Shown here piece by piece: positions 25,584-34,579 of a stretch of DNA of 64,000 nt. The notes beneath the pieces were generated by a model. The model searched no databases. It was not told the DNA's origin and was given only the letters and a program-made list of their open reading frames with translations. Source of the stretch: RDXT01 sp033765305 (GTDB taxonomy: Bacteria > Bacteroidota > Bacteroidia > J057); contig JANRID010000058.1 of NCBI GenBank assembly GCA_033765305.1, positions 1 through 64,000 on the forward strand, given 5' to 3'. Both the position numbers and the translations under genes were made by a program. Within the stretch, counting starts at the first letter, position 1, and each line of letters opens with the position of its first letter.

Positions 25584-26342
25584 CTACTCGCGCCGGAAAT
25601 AGTGGTTGTAGTCGCGGAGCAGGGTTTCGAGGAAGGCGCGGGGCTCCATATCGGTGCGGATGCCGGTGACCTCCTTGACCCTGGCTGCCAGCCGGAGCAG
25701 GAGGCCGGGGTTATTGCTTTTGAGGCCGGCATCGAGGACTTCCTTGAGGATGGATACGTCGCGGTCGGAGAGTGCGCTGATTTCGGGAAACACCACCTGA
25801 TAGTCTTCTTCCGTATCGACGTAGATGGTATTGACGAAGGTTGCCACCAGTTTGAGGCGGATCACCGTCGTCCCTGCGGCCATATCGCCAAGCCGCTGTC
25901 CGCGCGGGCTGGCAGAGAGGGCAATCAGGCCGGGCAGGCCATAAAACGGCAGGATGATCCACACATCCACCAGGCGGAGCAGCCAGCGGATAAGCAGATC
26001 GCCGAGGCTGGGCGCCGAGCCGTCCAGCCGCACGGTCTGGGTGTTCATTACCAGCTTGCCGAGGCTTCTGCCGTTGAAAATCCATTCCGTAATGAGGCTG
26101 TAGCAGGCAGCAGGCAGGATGGTCAGCACCGCCAGGCTCAGCGAGGCGTAGGTTTCGTCGGTCGGGTCGAGGATGGAGCGGAAGATATCCGCTTCGTACA
26201 AGGTAAGCAGCCGTGCCCAGAGGTACACATAGAGCGCCAGCACCCCGGCATCGATCAGGGCGCCGAGCACCCGCTCGCCGGTTTTCGCGACCGGATATTC
26301 GAGTTCGATATGCTGAGCGGTGGGAATGACAATCGTATTCAT
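25584..26342 (-). CDS. RDD family membrane protein
   Basis: From the ATG at 26342 the product has 252 residues. The RDD domain is at the N-terminal side (about 18-160): the arginine in GERVLGALIDAGV followed by hydrophobic segments near 26-45, 68-90 and 125-150, with the conserved aspartates in LIDA and RLVDVWI and a GQRLGDMAAGT motif. A soluble tail (about 165-252) ends in RDYNHYF. RDD proteins are implicated in membrane transport or maintenance. The gene is divergent from the SpoIIM-DUF58 operon, 48 bp apart, and belongs to the same conserved neighbourhood. The much longer frame running upstream to 27509 is antisense to SpoIIM. Confidence 0.88.
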   Translation of the reverse strand: MNTIVIPTAQHIELEYPVAKTGERVLGALIDAGVLALYVYLWARLLTLYEADIFRSILDPTDETYASLSLAVLTILPAACYSLITEWIFNGRSLGKLVMNTQTVRLDGSAPSLGDLLIRWLLRLVDVWIILPFYGLPGLIALSASPRGQRLGDMAAGTTVIRLKLVATFVNTIYVDTEEDYQVVFPEISALSDRDVSILKEVLDAGLKSNNPGLLLRLAARVKEVTGIRTDMEPRAFLETLLRDYNHYFRRE

Positions 26343-26390
26343 CTGCGCATTTTTTCCTACCTTGCGGCTAGCCAATATAGCAAATCTTCC

Positions 26391-27395
26391 ATGCGCGAGC
26401 CTGCGTTTCTGCGGCAGAATAAGGAAAGGTGGCAGGAGAATGAGCAGATGCTGTTTTCTAACCGGCTGGATGCGCTCAACCCCGACCGTCTGGCCGATCT
26501 GTACATCCGCCTCACCGATGATCTGGCCTACGCGCGCACCTTCTACCCGCGCAGCCAGCTGGTGCGCTACCTGAACGGGCTTGCGGCCCGCACCCATCTG
26601 GCTATCTACCGCAGCCAGCGCGCCCGCCGCAACCGCCTCGTGCAGTTCTGGGCCGAAGACCTGCCCCTGGCCCTGTACGAATCGCGGATGTTTCTGCTCT
26701 ATGCATTTCTCTGGTTCAGCGCTACCTTCCTCATCGGGTCGGTGTGCGCCCTCCAGAACGACGAGCTGCTGCGCAGCATCCTCGGCGACGGCTATGTGGA
26801 AATGACCCTCGAAAACATCGAGCGGGGCGACCCGATGGGGGTGTACAAGTCGCAGCCCTCGTTTCCGATGTTTGTGTACATCGCCGCCAACAACCTGCTC
26901 ATCTGCCTCAAGTTTTTTGCCTATGGCCTGCTGCTGTCCGCAGGCACCCTCTATTACCTCTTCGTCAACGGCGTGATGATCGGGTCGTTTCTGACCTTTT
27001 TCCATACGCAGGATGTGCTGATGGAGGCCCTGCCGGTGGTGTACATCCACGGCACGCTCGAAATCTCGGCCATTGTGCTTTCGGCGGCAGCCGGCCTTAT
27101 GCTCGGCAACAGCCTCATCTTCCCCGGAACGCTCACGCGGCTCCAGTCGCTGAGCCTGGCCGCACGCCGGGGGATCAAGATTATGGTCAGCGTGGTGCCG
27201 GTGATCCTGGCTGCCGCCTGGCTGGAAGGCTACATTACCCGGCTGACGGATATGCCGCTGGCATTCAAGCTGCTGATTATCCTGCTCTCGCTGCTCTATA
27301 TCGTGGGCTACTATCTGGTCTATCCGGTGCTGCTGCACCGCCGCCTCAGCCGTACGCTGCCCGCACCGTCTGGATTTCAACTCAAGACTGCATGA
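26391..27395 (+). CDS. SpoIIM/stage II sporulation protein M-like membrane protein
   Basis: 334 residues from the ATG at 26391. After a soluble helical N-terminus (about 1-95), five or more transmembrane segments follow, with the family's signature regions YIAANNLLICLKFFAYGLL, LYYLFVNGVMIGSF and YIHGTLEISAIVLSAAAGL. SpoIIM helps drive engulfment in sporulating Firmicutes, but homologues in non-spore-formers have no settled role and usually sit with MoxR/DUF58 genes, as here. Its stop overlaps the next start (ATGA), indicating tight coupling. Confidence 0.88.
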   Translation: MREPAFLRQNKERWQENEQMLFSNRLDALNPDRLADLYIRLTDDLAYARTFYPRSQLVRYLNGLAARTHLAIYRSQRARRNRLVQFWAEDLPLALYESRMFLLYAFLWFSATFLIGSVCALQNDELLRSILGDGYVEMTLENIERGDPMGVYKSQPSFPMFVYIAANNLLICLKFFAYGLLLSAGTLYYLFVNGVMIGSFLTFFHTQDVLMEALPVVYIHGTLEISAIVLSAAAGLMLGNSLIFPGTLTRLQSLSLAARRGIKIMVSVVPVILAAAWLEGYITRLTDMPLAFKLLIILLSLLYIVGYYLVYPVLLHRRLSRTLPAPSGFQLKTA

Positions 27396-28075
27396 GCTGG
27401 CGCACAACCATACGGCGGACGGGCTCCTGGATCGGCATCTGCTGCCTGCTGGCCGGGCCTGCGCTGCGGGCCCAGCAGCCTGCGCTGGACCGGGACCGGG
27501 TCGAGGCATGGCGGCAGCATGCCGCCTACCAGTACGGCAGCGAGCCGCAGCCCAAGCCCCGCAGCCGCCCTGAGGGCGTCGATGCAGAGCAGCTGCTGAT
27601 GCAGCCGCTTCCGCTCTGGGCCGAAGTGGTCATCTACGGCCTGATGGGCACCGTGCTGGCGCTGATGGTGGCGGTCCTGATCCGGCGGGGATGGGGGCGC
27701 GCTGCCCGTCAGCTCCCTGGCACGCCGGAGCCTGCGGCGGGCAGCCTGGACGCCGAAGCCGTGCCGGTTGCCGATTACGAACAGCTGACCCGGCTGGCGC
27801 TCAGCCAGGGTGAGTACCGGCTGGCCATCCGATATACCTATCTGGCTGTGCTGCAGCGGCTCGATCACCTGCGGATGATCGAATGGCAGCCGCAGAAAAC
27901 CAATGCCGATTACCTGCGCGAGCTTGCTCCGGCCCCCTTCGCCGGGCAGTTCGGACTGCTGACGCAGATTTTCGAATCCTGCTGGTACGGCCAGCTCCAG
28001 CCCGGCCCCGATCACTTCAGCCGCGTGTCGGAGCTGGCCCGCGCATTTCACCGTGAACTTCCAGACCGGCCATGA
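27392..28075 (+). CDS. DUF4129 domain-containing membrane protein
   Basis: 227 residues, starting at an ATGA overlap with the SpoIIM gene. It has a signal peptide or N-terminal membrane segment ending ALRAQQ, one transmembrane helix (about 73-93), and a cytosolic DUF4129 domain (about 125-215) with the typical GEYRLAIRYTYLAVLQRL..TNADYLREL pattern. In many bacteria DUF4129 is the C-terminal part of transglutaminase proteins coupled to MoxR/DUF58; here the transglutaminase is absent. Another ATGA overlap leads to the next gene. Confidence 0.85.
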   Translation: MSWRTTIRRTGSWIGICCLLAGPALRAQQPALDRDRVEAWRQHAAYQYGSEPQPKPRSRPEGVDAEQLLMQPLPLWAEVVIYGLMGTVLALMVAVLIRRGWGRAARQLPGTPEPAAGSLDAEAVPVADYEQLTRLALSQGEYRLAIRYTYLAVLQRLDHLRMIEWQPQKTNADYLRELAPAPFAGQFGLLTQIFESCWYGQLQPGPDHFSRVSELARAFHRELPDRP

Positions 28076-29292
28076 AGCGCATCCCCAGCCTCCGCATCTG
28101 GCTGCCTGCGACAGCTGTTGCCCTGCTCATAGGGCTGCTCCTCCTCTGGCTGACCGGCCGGCGGCAGCCCGTAGACTGGAAGCCTACCTACGCCTCGGCC
28201 GATTCGGCACCCTTTGCCTCCAGCCTGCTCCTGCATCTCCTCGACGGGCGGGTGCCGGGCGATACCGTGCTCCCCGTCCGCATGCGGCTCTTCGAGCGGC
28301 TGGCATTTGAATTCGACCCGGAGACGGCCTATCTGCTCGTGGGGAAGCGGGCCTACCTCGACTCGCTCGACATCGCCGAGCTGATCCGCTATGCGGAACG
28401 CGGCCATAGCGTGCTCATCGCAGCCGATCAGCTGCCGGAAGCCCTGGCCGATACCCTGGGCCTGATCCAGCTGCCGGAACCCTCGGGCCCCGCCGATTCC
28501 CTGACCGTCCAGGCAGGCCAAGACATGCAGACCCGCATCCCAGCCTGGCATCTGGCCTATGTATTTTCAGCCTGGCCGCCCGATGCCGCCCCCCTCATCC
28601 GGACTGCCGACGGCAATGCGCTGGCGCTGCGCATCCCCGTCGGATCGGGCCAGGTGCTGGCCTGCCTCAGCCCCCGCATGTTTACCAATTACTACCTGCT
28701 GCACCCGGAGTGGATCAGCCTCCCGGACCAGGTGCTGGCCTCGGTGGAAGGGCGTCTGCTGCTGTGGGACGAATTTTACAAATCGCGCCGGGGCTCCACG
28801 CCGCCGCGCCGCCCGGATGAGCCGCGCCCCAATCTGCTGGCCTACTTCATGCAGCATGCGGCCCTGCGCTGGGCGCTGATCACGGCCTTTGCCGGCCTGC
28901 TGCTGTATGTGTTTTCCGAAGGCAAGCGCCTCCAGCGTGTCATTCCGGTCATCCGGCCCCGCCCCAACACCAGCCTGCAGTTTGCAGACACCATCGGAAG
29001 GCTCTATTTTCAGCGGGGCGACCACCGGAACCTCGCTGAAAAGAAGATCCGCATTCTGCTCGAACACATCCGCACCCATTACGGCATGCATCCGCCTCCG
29101 GCCCTGAACCATGAAAGCTTTATCAGCCAGCTGGCCCGGAAATCGGGGCATTCCACAGGCGCAGTACGCAAGCTCTGCCGTCAGGTCGATCTGCTGCGTG
29201 CCGCCGGCGAGATCGATGCCGAACAGCTGACCGCATTTGCGCAGGAGGCCGACGTTTTCATGCAGCCTGCCTCAACCCCTCAATCCGCCTGA
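28072..29292 (+). CDS. DUF4350 domain-containing membrane protein
   Basis: 406 residues with an N-terminal transmembrane anchor (about 10-28), a periplasmic DUF4350 domain (about 35-235; SADSAPFASSLLLHLL, ETAYLLVGKRAYLDSLD and RGHSVLIAADQLP are typical), a second membrane segment (about 265-282) and a soluble C-terminal helical region. The domain resembles GATase-like folds found in ABC-associated gliding proteins. Its start overlaps the DUF4129 stop (ATGA). It is part of the operon encoding the MoxR ATPase; the MoxR start follows after 4 bp. Confidence 0.82.
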   Translation: MKRIPSLRIWLPATAVALLIGLLLLWLTGRRQPVDWKPTYASADSAPFASSLLLHLLDGRVPGDTVLPVRMRLFERLAFEFDPETAYLLVGKRAYLDSLDIAELIRYAERGHSVLIAADQLPEALADTLGLIQLPEPSGPADSLTVQAGQDMQTRIPAWHLAYVFSAWPPDAAPLIRTADGNALALRIPVGSGQVLACLSPRMFTNYYLLHPEWISLPDQVLASVEGRLLLWDEFYKSRRGSTPPRRPDEPRPNLLAYFMQHAALRWALITAFAGLLLYVFSEGKRLQRVIPVIRPRPNTSLQFADTIGRLYFQRGDHRNLAEKKIRILLEHIRTHYGMHPPPALNHESFISQLARKSGHSTGAVRKLCRQVDLLRAAGEIDAEQLTAFAQEADVFMQPASTPQSA

Positions 29293-29296
29293 ATCT

Positions 29297-30289
29297 ATGG
29301 AAACCATTCCGCAGGAAGATCCTTTGCTTCAATCCCGCACCGACCTGGACGAGCTGCGCTTCGCCGCCGCCGCCGTGCAGTCGGCGCTGGGAGAAATCGT
29401 CATTGGCCAGCAGGGGCTGGCCGAGCTGATGATGGCTGCCATCCTGGCCGACGGCCACATCCTGATCGAAGGGGTGCCCGGCGTTGCCAAAACCCTCACC
29501 GCCAAAGCCATGGCCCGGCTGCTGGGACTGCCATTCTCGCGCATTCAGTTTACCCCGGACCTCATGCCGTCCGACGTGGTGGGCACCACGGTATTCAACA
29601 CCCGGACGGCGGAGTTCGAGTTCCGTTCAGGGCCGGTTTTCGCCCAGGTGGTGCTCATCGACGAGATCAACCGCGCCCCGGCCAAGACCCAGTCGGCCCT
29701 GTTCGAGGTGATGGAGGAGCGGCAGGTGACCGTAGACGGCCAGACCTATCCCATGGCCGCGCCCTTTATTGTGATGGCGACGCAGAATCCCATCGAGCAG
29801 GAAGGCACCTACCGGCTTCCGGAGGCGCAGCTCGACCGGTTTCTGTTCAAAATCCAGGTAGGCTACCCCTCGCGGGAGGACGAAGTGCGCATGCTGGAAA
29901 CCTTCCGCCATGTGCAGAGCCGCAAGCAGGTGGATACCCTGGAGCCGCTCCTCGACGCGGAGCGCCTGCTGCGCTACCAGACGCTGACCCGCAGCGTGCA
30001 TGTATCCGAGGCCATGATGCATTACCTTGTGCAGGTCGTCTCGGCGACGCGCAGCAGCCGTGACATCTATCTGGGCGCTTCGCCCCGTGCCACGCTGAAC
30101 CTCATGCATGCTTCGCAGGCCCTGGCGGCCATCCGCGGGCGGGATTTTGTAACGCCGGAGGAGGTCAAAGCCCTTGCGGCGCCGGTGCTCCAGCACCGGA
30201 TCCTGCTCACGCCGGAGCGGGAGATGGAAGGCATCGCCCCGGACACGGTGCTGCAGCAGCTGATCAATGCCATCGAAGTGCCGCGCTGA
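29297..30289 (+). CDS. MoxR-family AAA+ ATPase
   Basis: 330 residues from the ATG at 29297. It carries Walker A GVPGVAKT (59-66), Walker B VVLIDE (118-123), a sensor-1 ATQNP (161-165) and the MoxR-typical FTPDLMPSDVVGT and EGTYRLPEAQLDRF segments. MoxR ATPases act as chaperone-like remodelers of partner proteins, often DUF58 or VWA proteins encoded next door, as here. It is cytosolic and acts with the membrane-bound products of this operon. The start follows the DUF4350 stop by 4 bp. Confidence 0.95.
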   Translation: METIPQEDPLLQSRTDLDELRFAAAAVQSALGEIVIGQQGLAELMMAAILADGHILIEGVPGVAKTLTAKAMARLLGLPFSRIQFTPDLMPSDVVGTTVFNTRTAEFEFRSGPVFAQVVLIDEINRAPAKTQSALFEVMEERQVTVDGQTYPMAAPFIVMATQNPIEQEGTYRLPEAQLDRFLFKIQVGYPSREDEVRMLETFRHVQSRKQVDTLEPLLDAERLLRYQTLTRSVHVSEAMMHYLVQVVSATRSSRDIYLGASPRATLNLMHASQALAAIRGRDFVTPEEVKALAAPVLQHRILLTPEREMEGIAPDTVLQQLINAIEVPR

Positions 30290-30301
30290 TCCAATCTGCC
30301 T

Positions 30302-31636
30302 ATGGGAGCCTTCTGGAACCGGCTGTTTTTCACCCCGCTGCTGTATCTGCTGACTGCGGCAGCTTCCCTGCTGCTGCTGTTCGCATACATGGCACCGCCG
30401 CTGCTGCCCGCCGGGCAGGGCCTGGCCCTGGCCTTGCTGCTGCTGACCGTCACGGATGGCCTGCTGCTCTTTCAGCGGCAGGATCTGATCGGGCTGCGGC
30501 GGGAGCTGCCGGAGCGCTTCTCCAACGGGGATGAGAATCCCGTCGAGGTCCAGATCGAAAACCGCTACCGCTTTCCGGTGCAGGGCCTGCTGATCGACGA
30601 GCTTCCGGAGCAGTTTCAGGTGCGCGACATGCGGATTCCCCTGCGGCTGGAAGCCGGCGGGACACAGCGCCTGCACTATACCCTGAGACCGGTCGAACGG
30701 GGCGCCTACGAGTTCGGCGCGCTGCACCTGCTCGTCAGCAGCCCGCTGCGCCTCGTGCGCAGGCGATATACCCTGGACGCCGGAACGTCTGTCCCGGTAT
30801 ATCCCGGCTTCATCCAGATGCAGAAATACCAGCTCATGGCCGCCGCAGGCCGGCTCAACGAGGTCGGCATCCGTACCACGCGGCGCCTGGGCCATTCCTC
30901 CGAGTTCGAACAGATCAAATCCTACGTACGCGGCGACGATTACCGCACCATCAACTGGAAAGCATCCGCCCGCCGGGGCGAGCTGATGGCCAACCAGTAC
31001 ACCGACGAAAAGGCCCAGAATGTCTATTGCCTCATCGACAAAAGCCGGTACATGCGGTCGGCATTCAACGGCCTGACGCTGCTGGACTATGCAATCAACG
31101 CCTCGCTGGTGCTCGCCAACATCGCTGTGCAGAAGCAGGACAAGGCAGGCCTGATCACCTTCGCCGAGCGCATCGGCACCCATGTGCCGCCCTCTGCCCG
31201 GCCTGTGCAGATCAGCCGCATCATGGAAACGCTGTATAATCAGCAGACCCGATTTCTGGAATCCGATTACGAGCGGCTGTACGTCGAGATCAAGCGGTCC
31301 ATCAACCACCGGAGCCTGCTGATTCTCTTCACCAACTTCGAATCGATCTCCGGCATGCAGCGGCAGCTGCCTTATCTCAAGCAGATCGCCCTGAATCACC
31401 TCCTCGTGGTGGTGTTTTTTGAAAATACCGAACTGAACCGCCTGACCGAACAGACGCCCCGGACCGTCGAAGAGGTGTACATCAAAACGACGGGGCAATA
31501 TTTCGCCTATGAAAAGCGGCAGATTGTCAAGGAGCTGGAGCAGCAAGGCATCCACGCCCTGCTGACTGCCCCCGAGCATCTGACTGTGAATGCGCTCAAT
31601 ACCTATCTGCAGCTGAAAACCCAGCGCCGGATCTGA
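30302..31636 (+). CDS. DUF58 domain-containing membrane protein
   Basis: 444 residues with two N-terminal transmembrane segments (about 12-30 and 37-54), then a beta-rich region and the DUF58 core with the signature RGDDYRTINWKASARRGEL near residues 207-225. The C-terminal half folds like a VWA domain (LIDKSRYM, then TFAERIG, LLILFTNFES), with an incomplete MIDAS. It is the expected partner of the MoxR ATPase 12 bp upstream and ends the operon. The role is unknown; envelope-stress or complex-assembly functions are proposed for the family. Confidence 0.92.
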   Translation: MGAFWNRLFFTPLLYLLTAAASLLLLFAYMAPPLLPAGQGLALALLLLTVTDGLLLFQRQDLIGLRRELPERFSNGDENPVEVQIENRYRFPVQGLLIDELPEQFQVRDMRIPLRLEAGGTQRLHYTLRPVERGAYEFGALHLLVSSPLRLVRRRYTLDAGTSVPVYPGFIQMQKYQLMAAAGRLNEVGIRTTRRLGHSSEFEQIKSYVRGDDYRTINWKASARRGELMANQYTDEKAQNVYCLIDKSRYMRSAFNGLTLLDYAINASLVLANIAVQKQDKAGLITFAERIGTHVPPSARPVQISRIMETLYNQQTRFLESDYERLYVEIKRSINHRSLLILFTNFESISGMQRQLPYLKQIALNHLLVVVFFENTELNRLTEQTPRTVEEVYIKTTGQYFAYEKRQIVKELEQQGIHALLTAPEHLTVNALNTYLQLKTQRRI

Positions 31637-31682
31637 TTCCGGTGCAGGTCCGTACCCTTGAATCTCCTCCAATCCCCCGAAT

Positions 31683-32666
31683 ATGCATTACAGAATCCTT
31701 GGAAAAACCGGCTGGAAGCTCAGCGACATTTCCCTCGGCGCCTGGCAGGTAGGCGGAAAATGGGGTTCGCCCTTCGATGAAAAGCTGGCTGAGCAGATTA
31801 TTCATACTGCGATCGATCACGGTGTGAACTTCATCGATACGGCGGATGTGTACAGCGACGGCCTGAGCGAGCGGACGGTGGCCCGTGTGGTGAAAAGCCG
31901 CAGCGAAACGGTCTATATCGCCACCAAATGCGGACGGCGCCTGATCCCGCATGTAGCCGAAGGCTACAACCGCCAGAATATCACCCGGTTCGTGGAGGAC
32001 AGCCTGCTCAATACCCGCCTGGACACCCTCGACCTGATCCAGCTGCACTGTCCGCCCTCGGCGGTGTATGACAAGGCGGAGGTCTTCGATACGCTCGAAG
32101 GGCTGCGTGAAGCAGGCAAAATCCGGTTTTACGGGGTCTCGGTGGAAAAAGTGGAGGAAGCCCGCCGGGCGATCCAGTATCCGGGGCTGGCCACGGTGCA
32201 GATCATTTACAACCTCATGCGGCACAAGCCTGCCGAAGTCTTCTTCAAAGAGGCCCTGGCAGCCCAGGTGGGCATCATTGCACGGGTACCGCTGGCCAGC
32301 GGCATGCTGACCGGCAAGTTCGACATGGAGACCCAGTTCGACGAGGGCGACCACCGCTACTTCAACCGGCATGGCGAATACTTCGACAAAGGGGAGACCT
32401 TCTCCGGGGTCAATTACCAGGCAGGCCTCCAGGCGGTGAAGGAATTCAAGCGGCTCTTCGGCGAGATGTACCTCACCCAGCACGCGCTTCGCTGGATTCT
32501 GATGGAGGAAGCCGTCAGCTGCGTAATCCCCGGTGCCAGCAGCCCCGACCAGGTGCGCTCCAATGTGGAAGCCTCCTACATTCCGGCGCTCTCGCCGCTG
32601 GCCATGCGCGACGCCCGCGAGGTGTACGACAAATACGTGCGGCCCTACGTCCATCACCTGTGGTAA
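31683..32666 (+). CDS. Aldo/keto reductase
   Basis: 327 residues with the full AKR fold. The catalytic tetrad is visible: Asp52 and Tyr57 in NFIDTADVYSDG, Lys82 in YIATKCG, and His122 in IQLHCPP. The C-terminal NADPH-binding segment IPGASSPDQVRSNV is also typical. It reduces carbonyls with NAD(P)H in the cytosol; the substrate is not predictable. It stands 46 bp after the DUF58 gene, and surE downstream has its own promoter, so it may be transcribed alone or as the operon's last gene. Confidence 0.93.
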   Translation: MHYRILGKTGWKLSDISLGAWQVGGKWGSPFDEKLAEQIIHTAIDHGVNFIDTADVYSDGLSERTVARVVKSRSETVYIATKCGRRLIPHVAEGYNRQNITRFVEDSLLNTRLDTLDLIQLHCPPSAVYDKAEVFDTLEGLREAGKIRFYGVSVEKVEEARRAIQYPGLATVQIIYNLMRHKPAEVFFKEALAAQVGIIARVPLASGMLTGKFDMETQFDEGDHRYFNRHGEYFDKGETFSGVNYQAGLQAVKEFKRLFGEMYLTQHALRWILMEEAVSCVIPGASSPDQVRSNVEASYIPALSPLAMRDAREVYDKYVRPYVHHLW

Positions 32667-32684
32667 GGTACCAGCCGCTTTTTA

Positions 32685-32692
32685 TACCTTTG
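32685..32692 (+). promoter_or_regulatory. TAnnTTTG promoter element for surE-lpxB operon
   Basis: TACCTTTG ends only 4 nt before the surE ATG, so transcription would start at or next to the start codon and the mRNA would be leaderless or nearly so. There is no good -33 match. Confidence 0.55.
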
Positions 32693-32696
32693 CTGC

Positions 32697-33473
32697 ATGT
32701 CAAGCCGCCCCAGCATTCTCATCAGCAATGACGACGGCATTCAGGCGCCGGGCATCCTGGCCCTGATCGAAGCCGCACGCGAATTTGGAGACGTCACCGT
32801 CGTAGCCCCCGACAGCCCGCAGAGCGGCATGGGCCATGCCATCAGCATCGGCAAGCCCCTGCGGATCTACAAGGAAAAACTGCCCTTCGGGCTTACCGGC
32901 TACGCCATCGACGGCACCCCCGCCGACTGTGTCAAGATCGCCTCCGGCGTGGTCATGGACCATGTCCCGGACCTGATTCTCTCCGGCATCAACCACGGCT
33001 CCAACTCGTCGGCGAGCAGCCTCTATTCCGGCACGCTCTCGGCTGCCCGCGAAGGCGCGATGCAGGGCATCGCCGCCATCGGGTTCTCGCTCTGCAACTA
33101 CCACCACGAAGCCGACCTCAGCGCGGCCCAGTCCGTAGTGCGGGATGTGCTGACCGAGGTTTTCGCGCGGGGCCTGGCGCCCGGCCAGATGCTCAATGTC
33201 AACATCCCCAACCGGCCTGTCGCCGAGATCCACGGCATCCGCATCACCCGGCAGGCCATGGGCCGCTGGGTGGAGGAGTTCGATGAGCGCACCGACCCCT
33301 ACGGGCGGCGCTACTACTGGCTGACGGGCAAATTTGCCCTGCTCGACGACGGCGAGGATACCGACGAGCATGCGCTCGCCAACGGCTATGTCTCCGTCAC
33401 GCCTATGACGCACGACCTGACCGCCTACGGCCAGCTGAACGGATTCGCACACTGGTTTACCCCCAAGTCCTGA
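32697..33473 (+). CDS. surE: 5'/3'-nucleotidase SurE
   Basis: 258 residues, full length. The metal-binding ILISNDDGIQAPGI start (Asn11, Asp12, Asp13), SGINHGSN with its asparagines and YSGTLSAAREG are hallmarks of SurE, a cytosolic nucleoside monophosphatase that also removes short polyphosphate. It begins right after a TAnnTTTG element. It overlaps lpxB by 1 bp (TGATG); the surE-lpxB order is a recurring arrangement in Bacteroidota. Confidence 0.96.
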   Translation: MSSRPSILISNDDGIQAPGILALIEAAREFGDVTVVAPDSPQSGMGHAISIGKPLRIYKEKLPFGLTGYAIDGTPADCVKIASGVVMDHVPDLILSGINHGSNSSASSLYSGTLSAAREGAMQGIAAIGFSLCNYHHEADLSAAQSVVRDVLTEVFARGLAPGQMLNVNIPNRPVAEIHGIRITRQAMGRWVEEFDERTDPYGRRYYWLTGKFALLDDGEDTDEHALANGYVSVTPMTHDLTAYGQLNGFAHWFTPKS

Positions 33474-34579
33474 TGCCTGGCGCCGCGCCGCTCCGCCTGT
33501 ACTGGATTGCCGGAGAAGACTCTGGCGACCTGCATACAGCCGGTCTGATCGGAGCGCTGCGGGAGCGGCATCCGGCGCTGGCGCTGCGCGGGGTCGGCGG
33601 CGACCGCATGGCCGCAGCCGGTGTGGAGCTGCTCGCTCATGTGCGGGACATCAACTTCATGGGCTTCTGGGAGGTCGTAAAGCACCTCGGTACCATCCGC
33701 CGCCTCTTCCGCCAGACGGAGGCCGATATCCGGGCCTGGAAGCCCGATGCAGCCGTTCTGACCGACTACCCGGGCTTCAACCTGCGGATGGCGCGTTTTC
33801 TGCACCGGCAGGGCATTCCGGTGGTGTACTACATTTCGCCCCAGGTGTGGGCGTGGAAGGAGGGAAGGGTGGAACAGATCCGGCGCTATGTGCGCCGCAT
33901 GATCTGCATCCTGCCCTTTGAGCAGGCATTCTACCAGCGGCACGGACTGGAAGTGGCCTATGCAGGCCACCCGCTGCTGGACGTCATCGGCGAGCCGGAC
34001 CCTGCGGAGCGGGAGCCGGTGCTGGCGCTGCTGCCGGGCAGCCGGGAACAGGAGATCCGGCGCATGCTGCCGGAGATGCTGGAGGCTGCTGCGCAGTTTC
34101 CGGAGCTGCAGGCCGTGGTGGCGGGCGCGCCCAGCCAGCCGGAAGCCCTCTACCGCGAGCTGATCGGCAGCCGACAGGCGTCGCTGGTCATGAACCAAAC
34201 CTACCCCCTCCTGCGCCGGGCACAGCTGGCCCTGGTAACCAGCGGCACCGCCACCCTCGAAACCGCCCTGCACGGCGTGCCCCAGGCCGTATGCTACAAG
34301 GGTGCGCAGCTTTCCTACCTCATCGCCCGGCGCCTGATCCGCGTGCCGTACATCAGCCTGGTCAATCTGATCCTGAACCGCCCGGCGGTCCGGGAACTCA
34401 TTCAGCATCAGTGCACGGCCCCGGATATGGCTGCCGCGCTGCGCGAGGTGCAGCAGCCGGAGGCTGCGGCCCGGATCCAGCAGGACTATGCGGACCTGCG
34501 CAGCCGCCTGGGCAGCCGGGGTGCTTCCGCGCGCGCGGCTGCCGCCCTGCTCGATGCCTTATTCCCGACACCCGGATGA
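33473..34579 (+). CDS. lpxB: Lipid-A-disaccharide synthase
   Basis: 368 residues, matching LpxB length. Family motifs include the N-terminal GEDSGDLHTAGLIGALR, GVGGDRM, INFMGFWEVVKHL, LTDYPGFNLRMARFL, YYISPQVWAWKEGRV and LLPGSREQEI. It joins UDP-2,3-diacylglucosamine to lipid X at the inner membrane, making the lipid A disaccharide, so the organism makes lipid A. It is coupled on both sides: 1-bp overlap with surE and an ATGA overlap with the FAD oxidoreductase. Confidence 0.97.
   Translation: MPGAAPLRLYWIAGEDSGDLHTAGLIGALRERHPALALRGVGGDRMAAAGVELLAHVRDINFMGFWEVVKHLGTIRRLFRQTEADIRAWKPDAAVLTDYPGFNLRMARFLHRQGIPVVYYISPQVWAWKEGRVEQIRRYVRRMICILPFEQAFYQRHGLEVAYAGHPLLDVIGEPDPAEREPVLALLPGSREQEIRRMLPEMLEAAAQFPELQAVVAGAPSQPEALYRELIGSRQASLVMNQTYPLLRRAQLALVTSGTATLETALHGVPQAVCYKGAQLSYLIARRLIRVPYISLVNLILNRPAVRELIQHQCTAPDMAAALREVQQPEAAARIQQDYADLRSRLGSRGASARAAAALLDALFPTPG

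Noticed and set aside
29627..31672. 681-codon open frame on the minus strand
   Set aside because: Antisense to the MoxR and DUF58 genes; Gln/His/Gly-rich product with no family features.
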